Shown here in pieces: positions 54,066 through 62,431 of a DNA stretch of 64,000 bases. The DNA lies in NCBI RefSeq assembly GCF_024305245.1, contig NZ_JAMWYX010000001.1, forward strand, positions 496,001-560,000, given 5' to 3'. The stretch comes from Erythrobacter sp. GTDB taxonomy: Bacteria > Pseudomonadota > Alphaproteobacteria > Sphingomonadales > Sphingomonadaceae. Under the pieces are notes generated by a model. That model was not told where the DNA came from. It searched no databases and saw only the letters and a program-made list of their open reading frames with translations. Position 1 is the stretch's first letter. Each line of letters begins with the position of its first letter. A program made the translations under genes and the position numbers.

Positions 54066-54491
54066 CTATTTCCACAATTGCAGCTTGCCGACTGCTGCGG
54101 CGAGGTTGTCGCCCTCGTCGAGCCGCGCCAGGCTGCGTTCGGCGAGCTTCCACCCGCCGATCGTACCCTTGCGCCACAGGCCGGTGACCAGAAACGGTCC
54201 CGACCAGAGCTTTGCGCCCATCGCGAGTTCAAGTTCGGACCCGGCCACGAACCATGCGCTTTTGCCGTGCCGCCGCACGAACACCTCGTGAAAAGCGAAC
54301 TTGGTGCAGGCAAAGCCGCGTTCCAGACCGGCAAGGAAGCTCGGCCGGTCGAGCAGCTGCGGCGGCAAGGTGCCGACCATGCACATGAAATCGCGCGCGG
54401 TGAGCTTTTTGGCTTCCTTGGCGTCGCCCGCCACCCACGCCCGCATCAGGCGCAGTTCGAGCGCTTCTATCTCGGACTCGACATTCGCCAT
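54066..54491 (-). CDS. NTF2-like (DUF4440) protein
   Basis: The protein has 141 residues. The N-terminal helix (EIEALELRLMRAWVAGD) then LTARDFMCMVGT, and the strand ending VTGLWRKGTIGGWKLAERS, are typical of the SnoaL/DUF4440 cone-shaped fold. No catalytic residues are obvious, so it could be a small-molecule binder or enzyme. It starts one base after the pgk stop codon, so it is co-translated with glycolytic enzymes; the reason is unclear. Confidence 0.75.
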   Translation of the reverse strand: MANVESEIEALELRLMRAWVAGDAKEAKKLTARDFMCMVGTLPPQLLDRPSFLAGLERGFACTKFAFHEVFVRRHGKSAWFVAGSELELAMGAKLWSGPFLVTGLWRKGTIGGWKLAERSLARLDEGDNLAAAVGKLQLWK

Positions 54492-54492
54492 A

Positions 54493-55695
54493 TCAGGCCT
54501 GAAGCGCGGCTACGCCCGGCAGGACGCGCCCTTCCATCCATTCGAGGAACGCGCCGCCTGCGGTTGAAACATAGGAAAAATCTTCGGATGCACCCGCCTG
54601 CACCAGCGCCGCGACCGTATCGCCGCCGCCCGCTACGCTGATCAGCGATCCTTCCAGCGTCAGCGCCGCCGCCGTGCGTGCCAACGCAACCGTGGCCGCA
54701 TCGAATGGCTCGGTCTCGAACGCGCCCAGCGGCCCGTTCCACACCAGTGTGCGGCAGGTCTTCAGCACATCCGCCAGCGCCTCGACCGCCTGCGGGCCAA
54801 GGTCAAGGATCATCTCGTCTTCGGCAACCTCGTGGACGTTGCAGGTGCGCAAAGACGCGGGGTTCGCCGCGAATTCCTTCGCCACCACCACGTCATAGGG
54901 CAGGTGGACGGTGCAGCCTGCGTGATCGGCCTCGTCCATGATGCGGGCAACGTTATCGGCCAGATCATGCTCGCACAGCGACTTGCCGACATTCACCCCG
55001 CGCGCGGCGAGGAAGGTGTTGGCCATGCCGCCGCCGATGATAAGGTGCTGCACCTTGCCCACCAGATGTTCGAGCACGGCAAGCTTGGTCGAAACCTTGG
55101 CCCCGCCGACCACCGCCGCAACCGGCGTTTCGGGACTGCCGAGCGCGGCATCGAGCGCCTTCAACTCTGCTTCCATCGAGCGACCGGCATAGGCGGGCAG
55201 GAAATGCGCCAGCCCTTCGGTCGTCGCATGGGCGCGGTGCGCGGCGCTGAAGGCGTCGTTGACATACAGCGTGCCGTTGGCCGCGATCGCCTGCGCAAGG
55301 TTGGGATCATTGGCCTCCTCACCCGGCCAGAAGCGGGTATTGTCGAGCAGGCCGATATCGCCGCCGCGCAGTATCCCGATCGACTGCGCCACCACCGGGC
55401 CGGTGATTTCGGGGATGAACATCACTTCCATGCCGAGCACCTGCTCGACATCGCCCACCACCATGCTGGTCGACAGGACCGACGACCGCTGACCGCCCGG
55501 CCGCCCGAAATGCGCCAGCAGCAGCACCTTGGCACCCCTGCCCGCCAGTTCTAGGATGGTCGGCTTGACCGCCTCGACGCGGGTCAGGTCGGTCGCCGAA
55601 CCGTCCTTCATCGGCAGGTTGAGATCGACCCGCACCAGCGCAACCTCTCCGGTGAGATCGGCAGGCAGATCATCGAGGGTCTTGAACTTGGGCAT
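54493..55695 (-). CDS. pgk: Phosphoglycerate kinase
   Basis: The protein has 400 residues. It interconverts 1,3-bisphosphoglycerate and 3-phosphoglycerate with ADP/ATP. The N-terminal 3PG-binding block is [19 protein letters not shown], with [10 protein letters not shown]; hinge and nucleotide blocks are [32 protein letters not shown] and [13 protein letters not shown] use the ATG at 55695 because AGGAG is 7 bases upstream; the ATG two codons earlier is too close to it. gap and tkt lie upstream on the same strand. Confidence 0.95.
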   Translation of the reverse strand: MPKFKTLDDLPADLTGEVALVRVDLNLPMKDGSATDLTRVEAVKPTILELAGRGAKVLLLAHFGRPGGQRSSVLSTSMVVGDVEQVLGMEVMFIPEITGPVVAQSIGILRGGDIGLLDNTRFWPGEEANDPNLAQAIAANGTLYVNDAFSAAHRAHATTEGLAHFLPAYAGRSMEAELKALDAALGSPETPVAAVVGGAKVSTKLAVLEHLVGKVQHLIIGGGMANTFLAARGVNVGKSLCEHDLADNVARIMDEADHAGCTVHLPYDVVVAKEFAANPASLRTCNVHEVAEDEMILDLGPQAVEALADVLKTCRTLVWNGPLGAFETEPFDAATVALARTAAALTLEGSLISVAGGGDTVAALVQAGASEDFSYVSTAGGAFLEWMEGRVLPGVAALQA

Positions 55696-55709
55696 CGGCA
55701 TCTCCTGGC

Positions 55710-55821
55710 CCCCTCCCGCCTGCGGGAGGGGTAGCGAGACTTGCCAGCTTGCTGGCTAGTCGCAGCGGGGTGGGAGCGGTCGCTCGCGCCCACCCCCGAC
55801 CCCTCCCGAAAGCGGGAGGGG
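55710..55821. repeat. Pair of palindromic repeats between gap and pgk
   Basis: Two palindromes of one family bracket 70 bases: CCCCTCCCGC-CT-GCGGGAGGGG (55710-55731) and CCCCTCCCG-AAAG-CGGGAGGGG (55800-55821). The spacer carries GGGGTGGGAGCGG and GCCCACCCCCGACC, the same flanking blocks seen at the copy inside dnaE2. Such REP/BIME elements often modulate mRNA ends, so they may uncouple gap and pgk levels. Confidence 0.8.
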
Positions 55822-55829
55822 AGAAGGCA

Positions 55830-56837
55830 TTACAGAAACTTCGCCATAACCCCGGCGGTGTCGATCATCCGGTTGGAGAAGCCCCATTCGTTGTCGTACC
55901 AGCTGACCACGCGGGCAAGCTTGCCTTCCATGACGCTGGTTTCCAGCGAATCGACGGTAGAAGACGCCGGGTAGTGGTTGAAATCGCTCGAAACCAGCGG
56001 CTGATCGGTGAAGTCGAGCACACCCTTCATCGGGCCATCCGCCGCCGCCTTCAAGGCAGCGTTGATTTCTTCTGCGGTCGTATCGCGCCCCGGCACGAAC
56101 ACCAGATCGACAAGGCTGACATTGGGCGTCGGCACGCGCACGCTCGATCCGTCCAGCTTGCCCTTGAGTTCGGGCAGCACCAGCCCGACCGCGCGCGCGG
56201 CGCCGGTGGTGGTCGGGATCATGTTCTGCGCACCGGCGCGGGCACGGCGCAGATCGCTGTGGATCTGATCGAGCATGCGCTGGTCATTGGTGTAGGAATG
56301 GATCGTGGTCATGAACCCGCGCTCGATCCCGAAGGTATCGTTCAGCACCTTGGCCACCGGCGCGAGGCAATTGGTCGTGCAGCTGGCGTTGGAAATGATC
56401 ACATCGTCGCCGGTCAGCGTTTGGTGGTTCACACCGTAGACGATCGTCTTGGACACGCCGGTTGCAGGCGCGGAGATCAGCACGCGCTTGGCTCCGGCGG
56501 TAAGATGCGGGCGGCTGGCTTCGTCCGACTGGAAGAACCCGGTGCATTCCAGCACGATGTCCACGCCCATGTCGCCATGCGGCAGCTTGCCGGGATCGCG
56601 TTCCTTGGTCACCGCGATGCGCTTGCCATTGACGATGATCGCATCGCCATCGGCAGTCACTTCGCCATCGAAGCGGCCATGGACGGAATCAAAAGCGAAC
56701 AGCAGCGCGTTCGCCTTGGCATCTGCCAGATCGTTGATCGCGACCAGTTCCAGATCGTGGTCGCTGCGTTCGAGGATCGCGCGCGCGACAAGCCGGCCGA
56801 TGCGACCGAAGCCATTGATGGCAACCTTGGTGGCCAT
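55830..56837 (-). CDS. gap: Glyceraldehyde-3-phosphate dehydrogenase
   Basis: The protein has 335 residues. It oxidises glyceraldehyde-3-phosphate with NAD(P) and phosphate. The N-terminal Rossmann motif is [18 protein letters not shown], the catalytic cysteine lies in [18 protein letters not shown] near residue 153, and the C-terminus holds [16 protein letters not shown]. Other blocks include [16 protein letters not shown]. It lies 15 bases after tkt and before pgk. Confidence 0.96.
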   Translation of the reverse strand: MATKVAINGFGRIGRLVARAILERSDHDLELVAINDLADAKANALLFAFDSVHGRFDGEVTADGDAIIVNGKRIAVTKERDPGKLPHGDMGVDIVLECTGFFQSDEASRPHLTAGAKRVLISAPATGVSKTIVYGVNHQTLTGDDVIISNASCTTNCLAPVAKVLNDTFGIERGFMTTIHSYTNDQRMLDQIHSDLRRARAGAQNMIPTTTGAARAVGLVLPELKGKLDGSSVRVPTPNVSLVDLVFVPGRDTTAEEINAALKAAADGPMKGVLDFTDQPLVSSDFNHYPASSTVDSLETSVMEGKLARVVSWYDNEWGFSNRMIDTAGVMAKFL

Positions 56838-56852
56838 GATAGATACTCCTGC

Positions 56853-58829
56853 TTAAGCGTTCAATTTGCTTTGGATTTGCGGGACTATTGCCTCCGCGGT
56901 GAAGCCGAAATGGGCGAACAGATCGCCCGCCGGCGCCGAAGCCCCGAAACGGTCCAGCCCGATATTGATCCCGCCGGTGCCGGTGTAACGCTGCCATCCG
57001 AAGGTGCTGGCAGCCTCGATCGAGACGATCAGCGCGTCGGCGGGCAGCACATCGGCGCGGTAGGCATCGGGCTGTTCGTCGAACAACTCGCTGCACACCA
57101 TCGACACGACATCGACGCCCACGCCAGCCGCTTCGAGCTGCGCGGCGCAATCATAGGCGAGCGCGACTTCCGATCCGGTGGCGAGGATCACGACCTTGCG
57201 CGCGCCTTCCGCAGATTTGATCCGGTATCCACCCTTGGCCGACAGGTTCTCGCCCGCTTCCAACCGCAATTGCGGCAGGTTCTGGCGGGTCAGCGCCAAC
57301 ACCGTTGGGCGATCCTGCTGCTGCAACGCGATTTCCCAGCATTCGGCAGTCTCGACCGCGTCTGCGGGGCGCATCACCAGCAGGTTCGGCATCGCCCGCA
57401 GCGAAGCGATGTGCTCGATCGGCTGGTGCGTCGGACCATCCTCGCCCAGCCCGATGCTGTCATGCGTCATCACATAGATGACCCGCGCACGCTGGAGCGC
57501 CGAAAGCCGGATCGCACCGCGCGCATAGTCGGTGAACACCAGGAAGGTGCCGCCATAGGGGATCACCCCGCCGTGCAGCGCCATCCCGTTCATGGCCGCC
57601 GCCATGCCGAATTCGCGGATGCCATAATAGACATATCGGCCCGCGTAATTGTCCCGCTTGAAAGTGCCGATACCGCCTGCCAGCGTGTTGTTCGATCCGG
57701 TCAGGTCGGCGCTGCCGCCGATGGTGTCGGGCAGCGCCGGATTGATGGCGGCGAGCGCGATTTCCGATGCCTTGCGGGTGGCGATTTTCTGCGGTGCGCC
57801 GATCAGGCCGGCGATGTGGCTTTCAAGGCTGAAGCCTTCCGGCAGATCGCCTGCCATGCGGCGTTCGAAATCAGCCTTGTGGTCCGAAGCTGCGAGCCGC
57901 CCTGCCCACGCGCCGTGCGCCGCGCGGCCCGGTTCGCCGGCCATGTGCCAATCGGCGAGAATCTCGGAAGGGATCTCGAACGGCGCGGCCTCCCAGCCCA
58001 GCGTTTCGCGGGCGGCGGCAACTTCGCCTGCGCCAAGCGGCGATCCGTGAGTGGCGCTGGTGCCCTGCTTGTTGGGCGCGCCTTTGCCGATCACGGTGCG
58101 GCAGGCGACCAGAGAAGGCCGCGGATCGGCCTTGGCTTCCTGCAGCGCACGCTCGATATCATCGAAATCATGCCCGTCGCATTCCGTGACGTGCCAACCG
58201 GTCGCGGTGTAGCGCGCCTTGACGTCTTCGCTGGTGGAAAGGTCGGTCGCGCCGTCGATGGTGATGCGGTTATCGTCCCACAGCACGTTCAGGTGGCCGA
58301 GGCCGAGGTGGCCTGCCAACCCGATCGCTTCGTGGTTGATGCCCTCCATCAGGCAGCCGTCGCCTGCGATCACCCAGGTGCGGTGATCGACCAGATCATC
58401 ACCGAACACCGCGTTGAGGTGCCGTTCAGCCATCGCCATGCCGACCGCCATCGCAACGCCCTGACCCAGCGGGCCAGTGGTGCATTCCACCCCGTCGAGC
58501 AGGAAGTTTTCCGGGTGGCCCGCGCACGGGCTGCTGATCTGGCGGAAGTTGCGGATATCCTCGATCGTCGGGCGCTCGTAACCGGTCAGGTGAAGCAGCG
58601 CGTAGATCAGCATCGATCCGTGACCGGCGGACAGCACGAAGCGATCGCGATCGGCCCAGAACGGCGCATTCGGATCGAACTTCAGGTGGCGCGTCCACAG
58701 CACTGTCGCCACGTCGGCCATGCCCATCGGCATTCCCGGATGGCCCGAATTGGCCGCTTCGACCGCGTCCATCGACAGGGCGCGGATCGCGTTTGCCATC
58801 AGCGGCAGGCGGGCGGGTTCGATCGTCAT
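56853..58829 (-). CDS. tkt: Transketolase
   Basis: The protein has 658 residues. This ThDP enzyme of the pentose phosphate pathway shows the N-terminal MANAIRALSMDAVEAANSGH, GHGSMLIYALLHLTGY, and the ThDP motif GDGCLMEGINHEAIG ending near VLWDDN. The pyrimidine domain has MTHDSIGLGEDGPTHQPIEH. The ATG at 58829 gives the standard N-terminus; CAGGAGAC lies upstream. It heads the tkt-gap-pgk cluster. Confidence 0.95.
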   Translation of the reverse strand: MTIEPARLPLMANAIRALSMDAVEAANSGHPGMPMGMADVATVLWTRHLKFDPNAPFWADRDRFVLSAGHGSMLIYALLHLTGYERPTIEDIRNFRQISSPCAGHPENFLLDGVECTTGPLGQGVAMAVGMAMAERHLNAVFGDDLVDHRTWVIAGDGCLMEGINHEAIGLAGHLGLGHLNVLWDDNRITIDGATDLSTSEDVKARYTATGWHVTECDGHDFDDIERALQEAKADPRPSLVACRTVIGKGAPNKQGTSATHGSPLGAGEVAAARETLGWEAAPFEIPSEILADWHMAGEPGRAAHGAWAGRLAASDHKADFERRMAGDLPEGFSLESHIAGLIGAPQKIATRKASEIALAAINPALPDTIGGSADLTGSNNTLAGGIGTFKRDNYAGRYVYYGIREFGMAAAMNGMALHGGVIPYGGTFLVFTDYARGAIRLSALQRARVIYVMTHDSIGLGEDGPTHQPIEHIASLRAMPNLLVMRPADAVETAECWEIALQQQDRPTVLALTRQNLPQLRLEAGENLSAKGGYRIKSAEGARKVVILATGSEVALAYDCAAQLEAAGVGVDVVSMVCSELFDEQPDAYRADVLPADALIVSIEAASTFGWQRYTGTGGINIGLDRFGASAPAGDLFAHFGFTAEAIVPQIQSKLNA

Positions 58830-59064
58830 GGGCGCGCGTGTCTCCTGTGGTGCCTCGGGGCTGCCTGTCAGCCCCGAAAGCGTGCCGACCACGCCGCGCG
58901 GCGGGCAGGCGATTCGATCCCTCGGTTGCGGGCTGTGCCATTGCCGAGCCATCCGATGAGGTCAACCTTGCGTGCGATACGGTGCGATGCGGCAATCCCG
59001 ACGACTTATCAACAGGTCTCGCCAAGGCTTTGCGTGAACATGCCTATCTTGGTATTTTACGCCG

Positions 59065-59280
59065 ATGGTAGCCAACCGCATCGAGAACGCCGTGCAGCGC
59101 ATAGAAGCCGCGATGCAGTGCATTGCCGCGGCGCGCGAGGCGGCGCTGGACGACGGCGGTCAGCAGGCAGCAGGCTCCAAGCGGGTCATCGAACTGGTCA
59201 ACCGCCATGAAAAGTTGCGAGAACAAGTCGCTGAAAGCCTGAGCGAACTTGATGATCTGCTTGGCAAGCTGGAAGAATAG
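59065..59280 (+). CDS. Small coiled-coil protein upstream of zapA
   Basis: The protein has 71 residues and is almost wholly helical and heptad-rich (ENAVQRIEAAMQCIAAAREA near the start, LVNRHEKLREQVAESLSELD near the end). It resembles the short coiled-coil proteins often found just before zapA and may pair with it, but no family is certain. The gap to zapA is 6 bases, so the two are co-transcribed. The ribosome site is poor. Confidence 0.72.
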   Translation: MVANRIENAVQRIEAAMQCIAAAREAALDDGGQQAAGSKRVIELVNRHEKLREQVAESLSELDDLLGKLEE

Positions 59281-59286
59281 CCCATC

Positions 59287-59724
59287 ATGAGCACGGTGAC
59301 GATCTCCATCGGCCCCAAAAACTATCCGGTGGCCTGCGCCGATGGGGAGGAAGCGCATATCGCGGCGCTCGGTGCGATGATTGCGGAGAAATACGCGCTG
59401 ATCGGATCGGCGCGTGCGCCGCTGGAAGCGCAGAACCTGCTGTTTGCCGCGCTCTTCCTGGCCGACGAATTGGCCGAGGCGAGAAAACGCGCGCCCGGCG
59501 CCACAAAATCAGGCGATGAAGCGCCCGCTTTGCAAGCCGAAATCGCGAGGCTCGAAGGCGAAATCGCCGAATTGCGCAAGGTGCCGGCCCAGCCTGCTGC
59601 GCCGCAACCCGCGCCCTTCGGCAATGCCGAGGCGAGCACCGCGTTGGCTGAAAGGCTGGAAGCGCTTGCAGAACGAGCAGAGGCCAACGCCGCGGCGCTT
59701 GAAGCGATCGCTCAGAGCGCCTAG
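59287..59724 (+). CDS. zapA: Cell division protein ZapA
   Basis: The protein has 145 residues. ZapA stabilises FtsZ filaments. The N-terminal beta-rich head (TVTISIGPKNYPVACADGEE) and the following long coiled coil (AEIARLEGEIAELRKV) fit the family. The Ala/Pro-rich linker and second helix make it longer than E. coli ZapA. The 6S RNA promoter overlaps its stop codon, and 5-FCL follows, matching the conserved zapA-ssrS-ygfA order. Confidence 0.9.
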   Translation: MSTVTISIGPKNYPVACADGEEAHIAALGAMIAEKYALIGSARAPLEAQNLLFAALFLADELAEARKRAPGATKSGDEAPALQAEIARLEGEIAELRKVPAQPAAPQPAPFGNAEASTALAERLEALAERAEANAAALEAIAQSA

Positions 59725-59727
59725 ATA
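59699..59727 (+). promoter_or_regulatory. Promoter of the 6S RNA within the end of zapA
   Basis: TTGAAG at 59699-59704 and TAGATA at 59722-59727 are 17 bases apart. The -10 starts at the zapA stop codon. The 5' end of the predicted 6S RNA lies 6-8 bases downstream, as expected for a sigma-70 start. Confidence 0.65.
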
Positions 59728-59732
59728 AGGCC

Positions 59733-59910
59733 TTGACGGGACTGCCCGGCACGAGCCGATTGAATATCCCTGAGGCTATAAGTAATCCAAATGGGAGCTG
59801 TCCCTGTCCTTGCTTGCTGGTTCGTCCGGAAAGCTTGGGCATATGGCGCCCACCTGACGTAAAACGCGTCAGAGGATTTCTAGCGCAAACGACCCATGGT
59901 GGTCCCGTCA
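59733..59910 (+). ncRNA. ssrS: 6S RNA
   Basis: The segment lies between zapA and the 5-formyltetrahydrofolate cyclo-ligase gene, the conserved home of 6S RNA. TGACGGGAC at 59734-59742 pairs with GTCCCGTCA at 59902-59910 to close a long rod of about 178 nt, the typical length. CGTTTTTTCTTT follows as a terminator tract. 6S RNA binds sigma-70 RNA polymerase and reduces transcription in stationary phase. The inner bubble was not folded in detail. Confidence 0.85.
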
Positions 59911-59918
59911 CGTTTTTT

Positions 59919-60028
59919 CTTTAAGTTCCTCGCTCACGCGGCCTGAAGGCCGCATCGCTGCGGGCGCCCGGTCGGGCTTGCGGCCCTTCGGGTCGTTCCT
60001 CCGCTTTGAACTAAGGTTGTAAAAGCGC
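59919..60028 (+). other. Structured GC-rich stretch between 6S RNA and 5-FCL
   Basis: This stretch, free of genes, has several hairpins, including GCGGCC-TGAA-GGCCGC near 59939-59954 and GCGGCCCTTCGGGTCG-type pairing near 59976-59995, with TTCCTC near both ends. It may be a structured leader of the cyclo-ligase mRNA or an extended 3' part of the 6S transcript. Its role is unknown. Confidence 0.45.
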
Positions 60029-60601
60029 TTGGCCACCAAATCCGAACTTCGCCGTACCCTTCGCGCCGCGCGGCGGGCGCATGTTGCCGCGCAGCCTGAT
60101 GCGATCCGCGCGCTGCTGTTCCATCGTCCGCCCGCGCCGCTTGCCGCCCGGATCGCTCCGGGCGCTACCATTGGGCTGTATCATGCCGCCCCTGACGAAG
60201 CCCCCGCCCGCGGCTATGCGCGGTTCTTCCATGAAGCCGGGCACACCATCGCCCTTCCCCGCTTCGCTTCGCGCGATGCGCCGATGATTCTGGCCCATCA
60301 CACCGATCCTTACGGCGAAACCGATTGCGAACCCGGCCCGTTCGGCATCCAGCAACCCGGCGCCGCGGCAGATGTGATCGTGCCCGATATCCTGTTCGTG
60401 CCGCTGCTCGGCTTTACCGACGATTGCGAGCGGCTGGGACAAGGCGGGGGGCATTATGATCGCTGGCTGGCGGAACATCCCGGGCGCATGACCATTGGGC
60501 TCGCGTGGGACGTGCAGCTTTGTGCCGGCTTGCCTACCGAACCCCATGACGTGCCGCTCGACGCGGTCGTCACTCCCACGCGGATTTATGGATTCAACTG
60601 A
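60029..60601 (+). CDS. 5-formyltetrahydrofolate cyclo-ligase
   Basis: The protein has 190 residues. It converts 5-formyl-THF to 5,10-methenyl-THF with ATP. The N-terminal KSELRRTLRAARRAHVA and the C-terminal GQGGGHYDRWLAEHPG, with VPLLGFTDDCERLG before it, are the family blocks. The start is TTG: a stop lies three codons upstream and the next ATG is far inside. Its neighbours zapA and 6S RNA match the classical order. The stop overlaps the next start (TGATG). Confidence 0.92.
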   Translation: MATKSELRRTLRAARRAHVAAQPDAIRALLFHRPPAPLAARIAPGATIGLYHAAPDEAPARGYARFFHEAGHTIALPRFASRDAPMILAHHTDPYGETDCEPGPFGIQQPGAAADVIVPDILFVPLLGFTDDCERLGQGGGHYDRWLAEHPGRMTIGLAWDVQLCAGLPTEPHDVPLDAVVTPTRIYGFN

Positions 60602-60852
60602 TGCGCGAAACCCCGACCTGGCGAATCCCTCTCGGCATCTTTGGTCTGTTCGTCGGACTGATGATCTATGGCGCGGTCATCGCCCGCTATGCACCCGGCC
60701 TGATCGGCAACTGGCCCGGCTGGGCGCAGACGGTTGTTTACGTGGTGCTGGGCCTCGTCTGGCTGCTGCCCTTGCGGCGCTTCCTGATCTGGATGGAGAC
60801 CGGCAGCTGGAGCCCGCCTGTAACGGCCGCACCAACGAAAAAGGCGGACTGA
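60601..60852 (+). CDS. DUF2842 membrane protein
   Basis: The protein has 83 residues with two helices (IPLGIFGLFVGLMIYGAVI and VVYVVLGLVWLLPLRRFLIW). It matches the alphaproteobacterial DUF2842 family of small inner-membrane proteins whose function is unknown. It overlaps the cyclo-ligase stop by one base and is the last gene of the block. Confidence 0.88.
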   Translation: MRETPTWRIPLGIFGLFVGLMIYGAVIARYAPGLIGNWPGWAQTVVYVVLGLVWLLPLRRFLIWMETGSWSPPVTAAPTKKAD

Positions 60853-60908
60853 CGCCCGCCCCGTTTTCCTGATTGGATCTGTCGATGGCCATTCCCGCTG
60901 AGGGGAAG

Positions 60909-60985
<77 letters not shown>

Positions 60986-61104
60986 GTATTTCCTCGTCCG
61001 AAGAGCGTTCCGGCGATGCCGTTCCGTTCGTTGGAGCAGCGCCATTAGGGCTGGCTTCGAAGGCTGTCAACGCCCTCGTCACCTGCCCCGACGCGAATTT
61101 TTCA

Positions 61105-62424
61105 TCAATCCACCAGCAACAATGCCGGCGTTTCGATCAGGCGCTTGATCCCCTGCACAAAGCTGGCTGCATTATGCCCGTCGACGACGCGGTGATCGCA
61201 TGAAATCGAGATGTTCATCAGCTTGCGCTTGGCGATTCGCTCGCCTCCCATGCCGTCGGAAACGAACATCGGACGTTCGACAATGCGATTGGGGCCGATG
61301 ATCGCAACTTCGGGCCGGTTGATGACCGGCGTGGTCGCCACCCCGCCAAGCGGCCCGAGCGAGGTGATGGTGAGGGTCGAGCCCGAAAGCTCCTCCGACG
61401 TCGCCTTGCCGCTGCGCGCGGCTTCCGCCAGACGCACGATCTCGCGCGCCAATTGCCACAGGTTGCGGCTTTGCGCATCACGAATCACCGGCACCATCAA
61501 GCCCGCGTCGGTCTGTGCGGCCATGCCGAGATGCACGCTGCCATAGCGCGTCACCACGCCCGCCTCGTCATCATAGCGCGCGTTGATCATCGGATAGTCG
61601 GGCACCGCCTTGCAGATCGCGCGGATCAGCAGCGGCAGCATGGTCAGCTTGGGCTTGTCGCCTCGTCCAGAGTTGAGATCGGCGCGCAGTTCTTCAAGCG
61701 CGGTGACATCGCATTCCTCGACATAGGTGAAGTGCGGGATGTGACGCTTGGCTGCAGCCATGTTCTGGGCGATGCGTTTGCGCAGGCCGATGACCTTGAT
61801 TGTCTCGTCGCTGCGCGCCTTGCCCGCAGCGCCAAACCCGCTGCCGGCGTTGTAGGCGAGGAAAGCGTCCAGATCGCCATGGCGCACGCGGCCATCCTCG
61901 GCTGGCTTCACCTCGGCCAGATCAATCCCGAGATCGCGCGCGCGCTGACGCACGGCGGGGCTGGCGAGGACCTTGTGATCCGTTCGTGCCGAGCTTGTCG
62001 AAGCCCTGCCTTTCTCTTGCTCGGCCTCAGCCGGAGTGGAGGAAGACCCTTCGGCAGGCTCAGGAAGAACGGTGGCAGGCTCGGGCTCCTTATCGTCCGC
62101 CCCTTCGGCATCCGACATATCGTCTTCGATCTGCTCGGCAGCAGCCTCGGCCTGCTCCTCCGAAGCTTCGCCCCCCTCTTCCTGGGCAACTTCGATCACC
62201 AGCAGCATCGAACCGATCGCGATTACATCGCCGACCTCGCCCGCGACTTCGACCACGGTGCCCGCCACCGGGCTTTCGATGTCGATCGTCGCCTTGTCGG
62301 TCATCACGTCGACAAGGTGCTGGTCTTCCTCGACCCGGTCACCGACCTTCACGTGCCATTCGACGACTTCCGCCTCGGCCACGCCTTCGCCCACGTCGGG
62401 CATCTTGAAAATGAACTTCGCCAT
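61105..62424 (-). CDS. bkdB: Branched-chain 2-oxoacid dehydrogenase E2 (lipoyl acyltransferase)
   Basis: The protein has 439 residues. The lipoyl domain holds the modified lysine in VDVMTDKATIDIE (Lys44). A peripheral-subunit-binding domain lies near 150-185 (LASPAVRQRARDLGIDLAEV), and the catalytic domain ends with CDHRVVDGHNAASFVQGI, the HxxxDG active site. The linker between lipoyl and binding domains (about residues 118-148, RASTSSARTD) is encoded by a REP-like repeat. Beside E1 alpha and E1 beta of BCKDH type, this is the bkd complex that degrades Val, Leu and Ile oxoacids. It starts 7 bases after the E1 beta stop. Confidence 0.9.
   Translation of the reverse strand: MAKFIFKMPDVGEGVAEAEVVEWHVKVGDRVEEDQHLVDVMTDKATIDIESPVAGTVVEVAGEVGDVIAIGSMLLVIEVAQEEGGEASEEQAEAAAEQIEDDMSDAEGADDKEPEPATVLPEPAEGSSSTPAEAEQEKGRASTSSARTDHKVLASPAVRQRARDLGIDLAEVKPAEDGRVRHGDLDAFLAYNAGSGFGAAGKARSDETIKVIGLRKRIAQNMAAAKRHIPHFTYVEECDVTALEELRADLNSGRGDKPKLTMLPLLIRAICKAVPDYPMINARYDDEAGVVTRYGSVHLGMAAQTDAGLMVPVIRDAQSRNLWQLAREIVRLAEAARSGKATSEELSGSTLTITSLGPLGGVATTPVINRPEVAIIGPNRIVERPMFVSDGMGGERIAKRKLMNISISCDHRVVDGHNAASFVQGIKRLIETPALLLVD
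61980..62072. repeat. REP-like inverted repeat pair inside the bkd E2 linker
   Basis: CCGTTCGTGCC...GTCGAAG at 61980-62003 and CTTCGGCAGG...GAACGG at 62049-62072 form an inverted pair matching at 19 of 24 positions, 45 bases apart. Both halves match the CTTCGACAAGCTC-type repeat common in sphingomonads. On the coding strand they give PEPAEG and RASTSSARTD in the E2 linker, in frame. Confidence 0.75.
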
Positions 62425-62431
62425 GGTGCGT

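Noticed and set aside
55749..59210. A long open frame on the + strand opposite gap and tkt
   Set aside because: It is the codon-position shadow of gap and tkt, both of which have full family motifs, and it runs through the REP pair.
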